64,000 bases of DNA from Pelargonium nanum (Eukaryota > Streptophyta > Magnoliopsida > Geraniales > Geraniaceae). The position numbers were made by a program, and so were the translations under genes. Shown piece by piece: positions 1 to 17,109 of this stretch (positions are counted from its first letter, which is position 1; every line of letters starts with the position of its first letter). The notes beneath the pieces are model-generated. The model was not told the origin of the DNA, searched no databases, and worked only from the letters and a program-made list of their open reading frames with translations. The stretch spans positions 78,863-142,862 of the forward strand of contig JAYMTF010000001.1 of NCBI GenBank assembly GCA_036897485.1, given 5' to 3'.

Positions 1-293
1 TATAGTAGTATGTATACGCTTTTAAAATCTATTTAATGTGTAAATTCCTAAAATATTTAAACCAAAAATATTATAGCCATTTGCCCTCTGTTATCATTTG
101 AAAATTTGGGAAATAGTTTTATATTCTGACTACACGATTTCTAAATTTTGCATTGTTCATATGGTATACTTTGAATATGACAATGCATTTATAACAGATA
201 ATATAATGCCATTGTTATTAATGTCACAATTTCTGCATGTTTAGTTTGTATATGTTTTTTGAGATTCTAAAGGTTATTCGTTCTTGGTTTAAG

Positions 294-3200
294 GTATTAT
301 GATGATGCTGCTTGTGTGTTAAGGAAGATGTTTTTAGATGCAAAAGCTCCTCATCTTTCTTCAGCGATTCCGCCAATTTTACCATGGAAAGTTAATGAGC
401 CAATCCCACCTTCTGAGGGCTTAACACGTCAAGGAAGTGGGATTATTGGCACATTTGGCCAGTCTGAGGAGCTACGCTGTGTCATTGCTATAATTCGGCA
501 GTATGTTATGGTTCCCTGATTATTTTATCTAGTCCAGTACAAGTTGCGTTCTCCCAACTCATTCATGTTATGTCTGAGCAGTGGTGACCGAACACCCAAA
601 CAGAAAGTAAAGCTGAAGGTTACTGAGGAAAAGTTACTAAATTTGATGTTGAAGTACAACGGGGGAAGGCCTCGATGTGAGGTGATTATCTTTTCCTCCA
701 TCCCTTCTCATTTATTTATTAATGTATGTTAGTAATAGTTTTCTGAACATGTTGGTTATGGGTCTCTTATTTTTTCTTCTTTTGGCAGACAAAACTTAAA
801 AGTGCTGTTCAGCTACAAGATTTGTTAGATGCCACACGTATGCTTGTACCTCGCTCTCGGTATCCCATCTTAACTGATTTTATTTATTGATTTAACTCAT
901 TAACTGTGTTAGAGAATAAATCTAAATATCAATTATAATTAATATAGATTCTCATTTACAATAATATCCATGGTCTCCTCTATTGTAATCTCTTAGTTAT
1001 TCATTTTCCTTGTAGCTATCATCCATTCTCCTATGTACTCATATTAACATCAATAATATATTTTTTCTCTTGTATTTCAATCTGGTTTCTCTCTATATGA
1101 TTTAGACCAGGTCGAGAGAGTGATAGTGAGGCAGAAGACATTGAGCATGCTGAAAAGCTTCGTCAAGTCAAAGCAGTCCTTGAGGAGGTTAATAGATTTC
1201 ACTCAATTATGTTTTTTTTTCTATTTTGCTTTCCTTGTTTTTTTTTTGGTGTGTGTTTGTGGTTCCTCATGAAGTAAATATTCTAATGAGATTCTGCTAA
1301 AAAAAATAGGGGTATTCTATGGAATTATGAACTATCTTCCTTCTCCTACAGTAAATCCAGCGTTGTTTCATTTTGTAGTGTCATGTTGAGAAGAAGGCTG
1401 TCTTCCTAGGATTTACTGTTCCATTTGTTTTTCTGCATTTTGTATGTATACGTGGTTTTTTTTCCATCCTGTTGTTGTTTCACTAAAGAAAATATTTGAT
1501 GAGCCATGCAAAGAGTGGCTACCTGAAATTCCATGCATTCTTTTTATGGCTTTAAGATTTAATTTGAAATAATTGTGACTATGGCAATAATGAACAAATA
1601 CAATGCTAGTTATGGTGGCATAAATGTATAATGCACTAATTACAAAGGCTTCATTGCCACACCCCTAAATTCTTTTTCATTATCTTATATATTCTGCTAA
1701 AATGACATTTGGCTCTCTCTTGTGATGTGATACTCGGTTTTATCTCATATCCAGGGGGGGCATTTCTCTGGTATTTATAGGAAAGTTCAACTTAAACCAC
1801 TAAAGTGGGTTAAAGTTGCTAAAAGCAATGTTGAAGGTGAGGAAGAACGACCAGTTGAAGCTTTGATGGTTCTTAAATACGGGGGTGTTCTTACTCATGC
1901 TGGCAGAATTGATAATTAACATATTATGCACTCCCTCCTTCCCAAAACGAGTGTCTTGGTTTCTATATTGAGAAAAATTAAGGAGAAGTTAGTTAGAGTT
2001 GTATGTTTTCTCTTGTATCCCTACAATCATGTGTTGTAACAAACTAAAGGGATAATAACTAACTTACTATAGTAATACTTTTGGCAATTCATGCATAACT
2101 AGCTTTGGTTAAGAAGACACTCATTTTGAGACAAAAATTCAAGAGAAACAGGACACTCATTTTTGGGACGGAGGGGTATATGTTTTGGTAATTGCTTATA
2201 AATGTTTCACTTATACTAGGGAGTTTTGTTGTGTTGCTTCTGAAACTACTCTTATGTGACATTTTCACTTTTCTGACTTTTCTACTAATATTAAGTTCTC
2301 TGTCATTTGCAGGCAGAAGAATTGGGCAGATACTTCAGAAATAATATGTACCCAGGTGACAATTATTTATTGTTTTCCACTAAATTTGTAAACTTAATAT
2401 GATAATATCTATGCGACCTTCATACTATGTTCTCATGTTTGGGTATTTCTAAATCAAATTATTTAGATATAGGAGGGTCATGTGTATTCTAAGGAACTGT
2501 TGGTTGGACTTACTGGGTTTAGCCTTTTTCTTTGTAGAAATCATCCATGTAATTATTTTTCTTTACTATAAATTAAAAGCAATAATAGGAAAAAGCATTT
2601 TTGGTGGTGGTTAGCCGGGTGGATTGCAATCAATGCTGGATGGTTTCCACATGATAGGGAGGTTAACGATTGTTAAAAGCTATAGCCGAAAGCTGTGAGC
2701 AGAGAGTTCACACATCTGGAAAATATCAAATAAATACTTGAATCAATATCTTGGCATTTTCCAGATTTATGTTTTTTCATAAGCTAACCACAATTGTATT
2801 TTTCTATATTTCCATTTTTGAGTTTTCTTTATTTTGCTGGTCTGAATATGTCATTTCTTAGCTAACAAGTCTAGCTTCAGTTAGTCTGTAGTAGCTGTTT
2901 TTTTTTCTTCCCAAGATTGTATGACGGGAGATCACCAGTTGAATATTTGCAGTGGCAAATTCATGAGTGTGATGTAGAATTTAGTGTCTTGATATTTTCT
3001 GATGGAATTTCATACAATTACAGGTGAAGGTACTGGTCTACTGCGCCTCCATAGTACGTACCGTCATGATCTTAAAATTTACAGCTCTGATGAGGGTCGT
3101 GTTCAGGTATGCCTCTAGCCATGCAAATCCATTCATAAAACCTTTGGTTATTCTTCATCTTGTTTCAGCGCTTTCCTGGTTGTTGTCTAATTTTCAAGAC

Positions 3201-6200
3201 TGGGCCACCAAGTGTTTAGAATCATTAGTTTTGAGATTGGTACAGTTTATTTACAAGTTGTGTTGACAGATGTCTGCTGCTGCTTTTGCCAAAGGCCTCC
3301 TTGATCTGGAAGGGCAGTTAACACCTATTTTGGTCTGTAAACATTTCCCTTTACAGTGTTTTTACTGCTTGAGGATGTTGAATATATATGACTGACGTAG
3401 TCATTTTTTCAAGGTTTCCCTTGTCAGCAAGGATTCATCTATGTTGGATGGACTTGACAATGCCAGTATTGAGATGGAAGAAGCAAAGGTTTGTCTTGGT
3501 TGACATAATTACATGATGCTTTTGTATAGTATATTAGATATGGAACTCATTTTTTTGTGTGACAGTTATGATTTATTCTGTAATTCATCAAGACTCCATA
3601 GTTGTTTTAACGCTTAATAAATCAGGTCTAACATTGCTTCATCACGAACTTCTTGTCTGATGTGAGAAACTCCTCTATCCTTAAGGGATGCAAGAGAAAA
3701 AAAATTATGTGCTTAATTTGGATGGTTGTGTTGATATCTTTTTTGGTTGCATGGCACTATGTGCTTAATTTGGGAGATATTTTTATAGTGTTGTCCCACA
3801 ATAAGATTTTCTTCAGGTAATTTATTTTTCTGAATTCAATTCTACTGTCTTGAGACTGACACTTGTAGCCTTAAACCTAGATGTCTTAATTCAGCCGAAC
3901 TTTATATTGTGTATCTGTCTGGTACTGTTGTATTCGTTAAGAACGAGTAGAATCCATAATTTCATGATTGCTATCAAACTTGTTTACATTTTTGGGTTCC
4001 TTGCAGGCTAGACTTAACGAGATTATAACTTCGGGTGCAAAGACAGTTCAAAGCAATGGATCGTCCGATTGTTCTTGGATGGTTGATGGAGCTGGACTTC
4101 CTTCAAATGCTTATAAACTTCTACCCAAATTGGTGATTACATTTATAAGTGAATTTTAAAATGCATAGATTTCCTGCTTTATTTATTTATTTATTTTTTA
4201 TTTTTACATTATATTCTATTAGGCATTTGGTGAACTAAAACACAAACTTTTTTTTTTACCAAAAAAAGAAAGATTTATTTGAATCTTTTATTACTTTTGT
4301 TTCAATTCACTCAATTATTGTATTCATTTTTTTATTCCTAAATTTTCTCTTTTTTATTAAAAAATAATTGAATTCGGTCCAAAATTGGTCCGGTCCATGC
4401 CTTATAACTACGGTCCGGTGAGATATGTGACTGATGAATACCCCTAGATTTGAATAGTTTCTTGGAACATTGGGGAATTTTCGAATAGATTAAGGGAATT
4501 TGTTGACTTCAAGATAATGAGTTCGGCCGGTTATCAAAAAAAAAAAAAAAAAAAAAGAAGAAGAAGAAGAAAGAAAATGAGTTTGTAGGAGAGGAATCTT
4601 AGAAAATAGGAAATAAGGTTTGAATACATGAAAGATAGAAACAAAAATGTAGTTGAAATACTCATAGATCCCTAACGTTAAGAGTCTGGTAGATGTTAAA
4701 ATGGAGAGTGATACGATCTTATGCATTAAGCTACTACAACATTGTTTGAGAAATAGCGCGGTTGTTGTTCGATGAATCCTAAAATTCCTATTCTCTTGCC
4801 AGATATCATCACTTGCCTTGTAGCCTCAGCGTCATTAGGTGCATAATTTTATATCATCTTTTGCAGGAACCACATGACAAAAGTTTCAGTTTCATTCATT
4901 TGATGAATTGTATTATTTCTTTTCTGGAACAGTTATTTTATGCACCTGGATAGTAAAAACAAGTTCTGTTTTCCTAATGTCTCCTCTCCCCACCTTTATT
5001 TTTAATAGGTACAACTGACTAGGAAAGTCACCGAACAAGTAAAAGTACTTGCTAAAGACGAAGATGAGCAGCTCACAGAAGCAAGCATGTTTGATGTGAT
5101 TCCCCCATATGATCAAGCGAAGGCCCTTGGTAAAACCAATATCGATGTTGACCGTATTGCTGCTGGATTGCCTTGTGGTAGCGAAGGATTCCTGCTTATG
5201 TTTGCTCGCTGGAGAAAACTTGAAAGGGACTTGTATAATGAACGTAAAGAGTTAGTGTCTATCATTCTTCGCATGTTTACATCTTTCTCTGACTGTAATT
5301 ATCTGTGCGTTGTGCCTATTGTATGTATTCTTTCTTACTTGAGGTTTTGTAAGTGCATTAAATTTTTATGTATAAGAATTTCATTCTCACTTTGCTAACA
5401 AGATGAGTTTTCTTGCAGTCGATTTGATATAACTCAGATTCCAGATGTTTATGACTCATGCAAGTAAGTACTCTAGCTGTAAATTATTTTGGATGCTCTT
5501 CTGAGAGTGGAAATAACAAATTTATGTAGCAATTGCAGTTAAACCCTTCTGCTACCGTGCTTGTTAAGTATTCAGGAGCTAATTCATGGCTGCCTAAGGG
5601 TTATTGGTCATTGTGGTGTTTTAATTTGTCATTTTTCGTCATTCAGTATTGTTAGAGTAGATTACAAGTCATCCTTACCCTGTAGTTGAACCCAAACACG
5701 TCAAACAATAGAAGATTAAGTTCATGTCTTGGGTTGAGATGATATTTGTCAGTTCAATTATAGAGATATAGATACTTGTATTTGTAGTTAGATGCAAAAG
5801 TTTGGGGTCGATTAAATGCCATGACAACTGATCGTATTTGCTGTTGGACTATGTTCTTAACAGATACGATCTATTGCACAATGATCATCTTAATCTAGAA
5901 GGACTGCATGAACTCTTCAAAGTTGCTCAGGTAAAACAATTTTTTTTTGCAAAAGCGTCTTCTGTATTTTTTAATGTATCTTCAATTTTCCACATAAGCA
6001 AATGAACACATGCATTTCACTGGTGTAGTAGTTTGTCATCATCAAATAGGTATTAAATAATATTTTTTGTTTTTGTTTCAGTTACTTGCAGATGGTGTCA
6101 TCCCAAATGAATATGGAATTAATCCAAAGCAGAAGCTGAAAATTGGATCAAAGGTAAGCTAACCAATCTGACTTCCTTCCATTTTTTACTTATCTTTTAA

Positions 6201-8213
6201 ATTCATGTTCTTTTCGACCTTAAGTGGAATGTTCCATGAAATGCTTTTAGTTTGGAAAAAAAGTTTGTACCTGCTGTCTCACTGCTGCTTTTTTGGGGTT
6301 TTAAGTTTATAAGGAAACAGTCTAAAGAAGAATCATCTACATTGGTTTGTAGGCAACGACATCTCCTTACATTTTTCTACCTGAAAAAAAAAACTTGCCT
6401 CTGATGACCTATGTGTGTATTGCTACATGATTGAGTAAAAATAATCCTTATTCTGTTGAAATGCAGATTGCCCGTCGTCTGTTGGGTAAGATTTTGATTG
6501 ACCTGAGGAATACGCGTGAAGAAGCTATCAGTGTTGCTGAATTAAAAAGTAATCAAGACCAGGATTCAGCATCCACGAAGAATGAAAATTCTGATATAGA
6601 TCATCATCAATCAAAGCCTCACACAAAGAATGATGACATGAGAAGAACAAGCACAAGCGACATATCGATGGATCACGATGACGATGATGATAAAGAGACC
6701 AAATACCGATTAGATCCAAAGTGAATATGTGAACCTTATTGTTCATACTTCATACTTATTTTATTGCTACATTTGGTTTTCTTATTCTTTCCTCACATTC
6801 TATCAGGTATGCAAATGTCAAGACACCTGATCGTCACGTGAGGACCCGCCTTTACTTTACATCTGTGAGTATAGCATTTCTTTTTGTTATTTTGCAGCAC
6901 CTTTCACTATGCTCTCTCTCTCTCTCTCTGACACACTAAATTATTTTTGATAGTATAGTTTAAAAGTAGATGCATAGTGTTTTCTCATTTTAAAGTGTTG
7001 TTCCTTCTATCTGAGATGTTGAGGTGGTTTATCTTCTCTATGTTGGGCTACAGCTTCATAGATCTCTATAATTTGGGATTATTTAGATTTCAGCCAGAGT
7101 TGGCTGCTATATGAAAATATCTCAACTTTGGCCTCTATGTTATCATAAACTTTTTGCCTTGTGTTATGAAAATATGAATTTATACATTACCGGATGTACC
7201 TTGCATTTAGTTTTCCTTTTTTTTTTTTTAATGTTTTTTTATGCATGTCAATCTGTTATGTAGTAGGATATACTGTTTATTTGGCCTTTTAATATTATAG
7301 AGATCACTAGTTTATTTTACTATACATGTTATGTAATGTATTTAATGGGTTTGAATGCAAGGAATCACATATCCATTCCCTCATGAATGTTCTTCGGTAC
7401 TGTAACCTGGATGAGTCTCTGCAAGGAGAGGCTAGTCTTGTTTGCCAGAGTGCTTTGGAGCGTTTGTATAAAACTAAGGAGCTTGACTACATGAGTTATA
7501 TTGTATTGAGGATGTTTGAGAATACAGAGGTAGGCATCCTAGTCTCTTCCCTGGGCTTTTATTATTGGCTTATTTGCGCATGCTAGAGTAGTGACTTAAA
7601 AGTCTTGTATACTACACGCCTCCAGGTTGGGGATGTCTAATGCCAGATTAGATTTTTTATTTCTTTTTTGTGTTCTTATAATAGCAAAGTCTTCACTGAA
7701 ATGCCAATGCCCTCTTATTTATTTGATATATCTGTTTCATCCAAACTGAACTGCAGGTAGCTCTTGAAGATCCTAAAAGGTACCGTGTAGAGATGACTTT
7801 TAGCCGTGGTGCAGATCTGTCCCCCCTGGAGGTAATTATATATCTTGAATTGGATGCCATGTAGAGTGTGTCTATTTCTGTGCAAGGAATCACTTATTAA
7901 ATCTTTGTACAAAATCTAATTTCTGTCTGGCTTTAAGCAGAAGAGCGTCAGCAAGGACAGTGAGGCGGCTTCCTTACACCAGGAGCATACACTACCAATA
8001 ATGGGTCCAGAAAGGCTGCAAGATGTGGGATCATATCTCACCTTGGAGAAAATGGAGAAGATGGTTCGGCCATTTGCCATGCCCGCAGAAGACTTCCCAC
8101 CCCCATCAACGCCTGCAGGTTTCTCGGGCTATTTTGCTAAAAGTGCATCGGTTCTAGAGCGCTTGGTAAATCTTTGGCCTTTCCATAAGAATGCACATTC
8201 CAATGGAAAGTAA
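294..8213 (+). CDS. VIH: Inositol hexakisphosphate / diphosphoinositol-pentakisphosphate kinase (PPIP5K, VIH type), 3' part
   Basis: Plant VIH proteins have an N-terminal ATP-grasp kinase that makes inositol pyrophosphates (InsP8) and a C-terminal histidine-acid-phosphatase-like domain that breaks them down; they act in phosphate and jasmonate signalling. Only the C-terminal half lies here and the kinase part is upstream. The phosphatase signature [10 protein letters not shown] is rebuilt across the first junction (exons 294-500 and 582-681). Further exons: 789-859, 1106-1187, 1755 to about 1907, 2313-2355, 3024-3106, 3270-3332, 3414-3488, 4007-4132, 5009-5250, 5419-5463, 5864-5930, 6082-6153, 6467-6720, 6807-6864, 7362-7529, 7757-7831, 7941-8213. 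All junctions are GT–AG and in phase except the end of the 1755 exon. There the coding ends at THAGR and runs into a TAA stop at 1917-1919 with no GT donor, 10 bases before a MITE. The family is certain; whether this copy makes full-length protein is not. Confidence 0.9.
1931..2176. mobile_element. Stowaway-like MITE in a VIH intron
   Basis: The left end begins CTCCCTCCTTCCCAAAACGA and the right end, read on the other strand, begins CCCCTCCGTCCCAAAAATGA. These are the classic Stowaway/Tc1-mariner terminal inverted repeats, about 28 bp long. The right flank is TA, the usual target; the left flank is CA, probably a decayed TA. The element is about 246 bp and has no coding capacity. It carries an extra internal copy of the terminal motif (GACACTCATTTTGAG) near 2117. 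It sits 10 bases past the stop that ends the preceding VIH exon. Confidence 0.8.
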
Positions 8214-8610
8214 TAGTACTTTGTTTGTTCTATGTTTCTGTGTGCTACAATCATTTTCTTTTCATACAAGTGAAATTGTTATATTGATTCTACTTATATA
8301 GGCTTTCATATTTGATTAGTGATAATAGTAAAATAGAAATAGAAAATTGAATATATTGCCATTGAGGGAATCACAAATATTGATGTAGTTCATACACAAG
8401 GATATGAGGTTGAAGAAAACTGGTGATGTGCACCAAATTATCAATACAACACATGCAAATGCCAATTGTTGTGTTCACAATTAGTGTATGATCATTAAGA
8501 ACTTAATCAAGAAAGAAAGAAGAATATTTTCTTCAACATATATATCAACTTGATCATATCCATATTCGATCCGTGATGGTTTTTGTGTCATGCCAGCATC
8601 TAGGAATGAG
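8214..8610. other. Intergenic, convergent 3' ends of VIH and thioredoxin
   Basis: AT-rich DNA between two convergent genes. It should hold both 3' UTRs. I see no coding potential or repeat. Confidence 0.5.
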
Positions 8611-9226
8611 CTAGGTAGGTGATGGTACTAGAGCTGAAGAAACAGAAGAAGCAGCAGCACGGTGGTTGTGAATCTTGTTGTGGAGCTCTTGCTTGTTGGC
8701 TCCGACCATCCTATCCACTTCCTTCCCCTTCTTCACCAGCACGAACGTCGGCATTGCCTCCACCACAAATTCCTTTGCCACATCCTATAACTCATTAAAT
8801 AGAATTAGGAACTAATTAAACTTATTGATTGAAAGGGATGTAACACAATTACACGTACGTACGTACCGACAATTCATCGACATCAATCTTGACGAACTGA
8901 ACATCATCGAACTTTTCAGCCATGGAGCGGACAACCGGCTCCATGATCTTGCAGGGTCCGCACCACGCGGCCGCAAAATCAATCACCATCTTTATGAATT
9001 ATATACATATAATTCATTCACTCAGTTACTTTCAAGTCCAACACTGCTAAGTACTAATTAATTACGATCACATATAAGACACAATTAATTAATTTACCAG
9101 TTTGGGAGAGTCTTTGACGGAGTTGAAGTGGAGGTGCCACTTGTCTGAGGACCGGAAGTTCAAAACCAGTGAGTTTGAAGTCTCCGACTGATCAGAGGCT
9201 TTGGCGGTGGAGAACATAGATCCCAT
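8611..9226 (-). CDS. Thioredoxin h, subgroup II (TRX h2-like)
   Basis: Small dithiol–disulfide oxidoreductase that reduces cytosolic or membrane-associated target proteins. Three exons on the minus strand (9098-9226, 8867-8989, 8611-8784) give 141 residues. The active site WCGPC falls at about residues 52-56, and the cis-proline motif EAMPTFVLVKKGKEV lies in the last exon. The protein starts MGSMFSTAK: glycine 2 and the roughly 40-residue N-terminal extension are typical of h2-type thioredoxins, which are often N-myristoylated and found at membranes or mitochondria. Introns are short and GT–AG. The last 15 residues (rich in Ala, Ser and Pro) extend past the thioredoxin fold. Family is sure; exact subgroup is inferred from the N terminus. 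Confidence 0.92.
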
Positions 9227-9850
9227 TGCTTCCTTAATATCAACAAACACAGACTACTCAACCACAACACCAATCCTTTTGCACTGCTAATTTTGGTTGC
9301 CTTCGCAACTAATGATGATCATCCATCTTTTATTTATGGAGCTGGGAATTGGTATCAATTCTTTCTGTCACTAACACATTTTCATCCAATTAAATCATCT
9401 TCGAATCTCTTTCTCTTACACTACTTTTTATCTTATGATGCCTTCTCAATTAATATATATATATATTATAGAAAGGAAAAAAGATGCATTTGGGTTAATT
9501 TCTGATTAAAAAAACATACTTGCAAGAAACCATACATGTTCATAAGGAATAAATTGTGGGAGGGAGTTGTAATGAAGAAGATGCAGTGGAATAACCATTA
9601 AAAAAGAAAATGGAATTTGCAAATGTGGCGTTCAAATTCGCATATGATAGTTGACAAATACTTGTTTATCTTCCTTATCTCAAAAGAGATTCGATTCTTA
9701 TTTAGAGAAATTATATCGGCTTTAAAATCTTCACCACCCTTTCTTTTTGCCTAATCACCTTTCTTAGACTGTGATTATGATAATGTGATTACTACATAGC
9801 AGAAATTTTATTCGCTTAACTTGCTTCGTAATTAACACTCATGCTAATAA
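9227..9850. other. Upstream region of the thioredoxin gene and 3' flank of the NPF gene
   Basis: AT-rich. A CATAAATA-like sequence about 105 bp upstream of the thioredoxin ATG (near 9330-9339, minus strand) could be a weak TATA element. Nothing else recognised. Confidence 0.35.
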
Positions 9851-11919
9851 TTAAACAGTGTGATAATCGTCGGACACCTTGTAACCTTTGGTCTCCAAAG
9901 CCAGCTCTGGAGCGTCACCACCAACACTACATTTATATCTATACCATTTGGCACAAATTATAAAGTAGCCCAAATTGGCAACCCCTAAAGCTGCAATCAT
10001 GTAATAGAAGTAGTCCAATCTCCCTTTGTTGAGATCCTCCGGCAACCAGTTCCCGCTCCGGTCACTCACCGTCAGGTGGTGCACCAAAACCACCAGAAAA
10101 CCACTCAGATAACTCGACCCTGCAATGCCACAATTCGAAAACGCCCCCCCACGCTCTTCATGTTTTCCGGGAACTGCTTGTAGTAAAAGTCACTCTGCCC
10201 TACTGAGTGAAACGCCTCCGAAAGTCCCGCAAGACTGAGTTGCGGGACTAGCCAGAAGGCGGACATGGGCGAGATTGCCCCGCCTTTTGGGGCAACGCCT
10301 AGGGGCGTTGCCCTAGTGAGGGCCATTTCCCTCCTCTTTTGCTCCACTATGCCCGAAACAATCATGGTTAGTACCGAGAGCACAATGCCGGTTCCCATTC
10401 TTTGTAGGAGGGTGATTCCCCCTTCTTTGCGGGTGAACCTCCGGAGGAACTGGACTAGGAGCCTGTCGTAGATGGGGATCCATATGGTGAGGCTGAGCAT
10501 CACGAAGACTAGAAAAGACGCCGCGGGAACATGGAAGCCGGAGCTCCCAAGGCGCCTATTCGACTGAAGGGCCTGGAAGATTGCATAGGTTTGTTGCTGA
10601 ACTATCGCAACGTAGTACACAATACCTGATGCCCAAATAGGAATCACTCGGACAATCAATTTCAATTCTTCCACTTGTTGCATGCTGCACAGTCTCCACG
10701 GATTGGCAGCGGATCCATCAGAGTTAGTTTGGTCTTCGGGTGTTACAAATATTGTAGACTTGTCAAGAAACCTGATCAAATGATCAACACACGATCGTTT
10801 AATACTGTAATTTAGCTAAAATGTAACATTATTGTTGCACATCCTTACCTAAATTGATCAGTGTGGGGAAGCTTGGAGTTGATGGAACAAACTGGCCTGT
10901 GGTTGAAAAGGCCGAGCTCAGGATTGTCCGGGAGCTTCAGTTTTCGCTTCCTGGTAGCAGCAACGATCACTTGTGCAACACTAGTGAGAGGACTGCCCTC
11001 GGGTTTCATGCACCTTGACATAGAGTCTCGATCCCAGGAAGAAAAATGCGCAAGAAACGAACATGAGGCAGGCCGGGATGGCCAGACCAATAGCCCAATT
11101 CACATTGGACTGCACATACACAATGAGGGTCCCGGAGACCATCACAGCAAAAGCTAAGGTGAAGTAGTACCAATTGAAGAAACTATTGATCCCTCGCCTT
11201 CCGGATTCAGTGGATGGATCAAACTGGTCAGCTCCAAAGGCCAGGTTGCACGGGCGGATGCCACCCGCACCTATGACTACAAGCCCCAAACCACTCAGCA
11301 GGAACGCGAACTGCCAAGAAGTCGGGCCAGCACACGAGGACATGCCTGCGCCACATTGTTTGGGGTGCAGCGAAGGTATTGCAGCTGTTAGCATTATTAC
11401 AATCAATCCCATCAAAACAAACATAAAAATGTAACACATTCAGTCTCATAACATCACAAATTTTCAATATCCGACTAAAAAAAGAAGATGCAAAAGATGG
11501 AAGAGTACGTACCAGTAACGAGGAAATGGAAGCAAAGGCGAGAGTCTTGTAACGGCCCAAGCAAGAATCGGAGAGGAAGGCTCCGAGCAAGGGAGCCAAG
11601 TTGGTGGTGCCACTGAAAACATTGAAAAGAGTAGCAGCTGTGACATTCTTTAAGTTGAAGACAGTGGTGAGATAGACCAACAGGTTTGAGGCAGTGCCTA
11701 TGCTCCCAAGCTTTTCAAATATTTCATTTCCTGCAAGTTTTTGCACAACTCTTTGCTACATCAGTACAATCAAGAAAACCAATTGAGTTTTATTATATAT
11801 ATGTCACTGTTCTTACCAATGATAAAGGGCATTGCTCTTACTCCTCTGTATTTGACAACAGCCTCATCAGTTGTTGAAACCATGATATGCTCCTTCTCTT
11901 TCTCTTTCTCCATCTCCAT
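9851..11919 (-). pseudogene. NRT1/PTR family transporter (NPF2-type), with three lesions
   Basis: Proton-coupled nitrate, peptide or glucosinolate-type transporter of the major facilitator superfamily, about 600 residues. Matching segments include [17 protein letters not shown] (first helices), [42 protein letters not shown] and SFWLVPQLSL-type helices near the C terminus. Four exons: 11817-11919, 11513-11730, 10849-11412, 9851-10771. Lesions: (1) the exon 3 acceptor reads TG at 11413-11414 instead of AG; (2) four extra bases (CATG, 11007-11010) shift the frame between YVKV and KPEGSPLTS; (3) a run of seven C on the + strand (10144-10150) lacks one base, shifting the frame after FPENMKSVGG. 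Removing four bases and adding one gives exact phase at every junction, so these look like discrete events. Closest to NPF2.9/2.11/2.13 by eye. Homopolymer sequencing error could explain the third lesion. The start at 11919 is chosen because a TATA box lies over the upstream in-frame ATG at 11979. Confidence 0.75.
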
Positions 11920-11966
11920 GGTGTTGAAGATCAAGTGCTGTGTAGTTACTACTTGAGGATCATCTG

Positions 11967-11974
11967 TATTTATA
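11967..11974 (-). promoter_or_regulatory. TATA box of the NPF gene
   Basis: TATAAATA on the minus strand. Transcription would start about 30 bases on, near 11942, leaving a leader of about 23 bases before ACACCATGG, a good start context. This argues against the upstream in-frame ATG at 11979. Confidence 0.5.
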
Positions 11975-11979
11975 CTCAT

Positions 11980-13192
11980 TACTGGAAGAGAATTTGCAGT
12001 TTTCTTGCTCCATTCTCTTTCTCTCTCTCATATTATTGAGATTTTGTTTGGGAGTGAGTGAGAGAGCCAAATACTGGTTCAGTTGATTGATGAGAGTGAC
12101 ATAAGTGAAACCTTTGATTGGATTATTGTGCATGCTCAAACTAAGGTTGTTTGAAAATTACTTTGGCATCTTAATATTACTTATTCAAGGAAATATAAAA
12201 CCATCCTACAAGCGATGAAATTAGTAATTTTCAATGTTTCTTATCACGTGCAATCACAACACAGAATATTAGTCTATCGAGTTAGGTTTATCTCCTTTTA
12301 GAGCCCATAATAGTGAATTGCAATTTCCCCCCTTGAAAGAAGGGTTAATAATTGGTAGCCTTCATCTTGCTCAAACAGCCAAAAGTGTCCATGATATTGG
12401 TAGGTACTCAATTAAGAAATAATTATGTGAACTGAATTCATTTGTGCCCACAATTTGGTAGCTTTTATTGCAGTTTTAATTTTAAGTAACAAGAAAAAAT
12501 ACTCTGTTTTTTCATCAACAATTGACTTTAGGTTTGGTTTTGAAAACTAAAATAAAATGAGATGGATCATATGCATAAAATAAAAAGTTTTGCAATCTTA
12601 TCCTTCATCCATAGGCATAGGCAAACACAAATCCACCCTAAGAAACTCACAAGCTCTACCAAAATAGCTCAGCAATTAAATCCATAGGTTAAGGTTGAAA
12701 TGGGTCCTAAGTGTCAATTCCATGTGCTCCAACACACAAACAAGGGAAACAAAAAGACAAACAAATCGGAACAATTTAAATGCTCTCAGCACATACGTCT
12801 TGAAACCAGCCACTTCACTATCTATAATCATCATAAACTTTGTATGTCCAATCGGAGAGTGAAACTCAATTTCACAAACAAATTGTTGCAGCTACACAGT
12901 CCAATCCATACAGCCAAATCACTTGTACATGTGCATTTATAATCTAAACAAGTAGAATTTTGCATTCAAGATGTGAGTAAATTATTATTGAACAAATGTG
13001 CCTGAGTGCACAGAGCCAAGACAGATGGAAAATCATACAAACTTTCCCAAATTATGCAGTTGAACAAGTAATTAACACTGACAATATTGAACAAAATTGT
13101 GTAGGGAGCCCGAGCTTGGTATATTGATTCTCTAGTAGCATAAATTACTAATGTACATAAGCATAACATACCATATCTGACTGAAGCCAGGT
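11980..13192. other. Intergenic between NPF and NDUFAF7
   Basis: Holds the NPF upstream region (CT-rich near 12000-12030) and, toward 13192, the probable NDUFAF7 3' UTR. No coding potential or clear repeat seen. Confidence 0.4.

Positions 13193-17109
<3,917 letters not shown>

Noticed and set aside
10265-11434. Open frames on the + strand over the NPF gene
   Set aside because: Antisense shadows of NPF exons; no recognisable protein.
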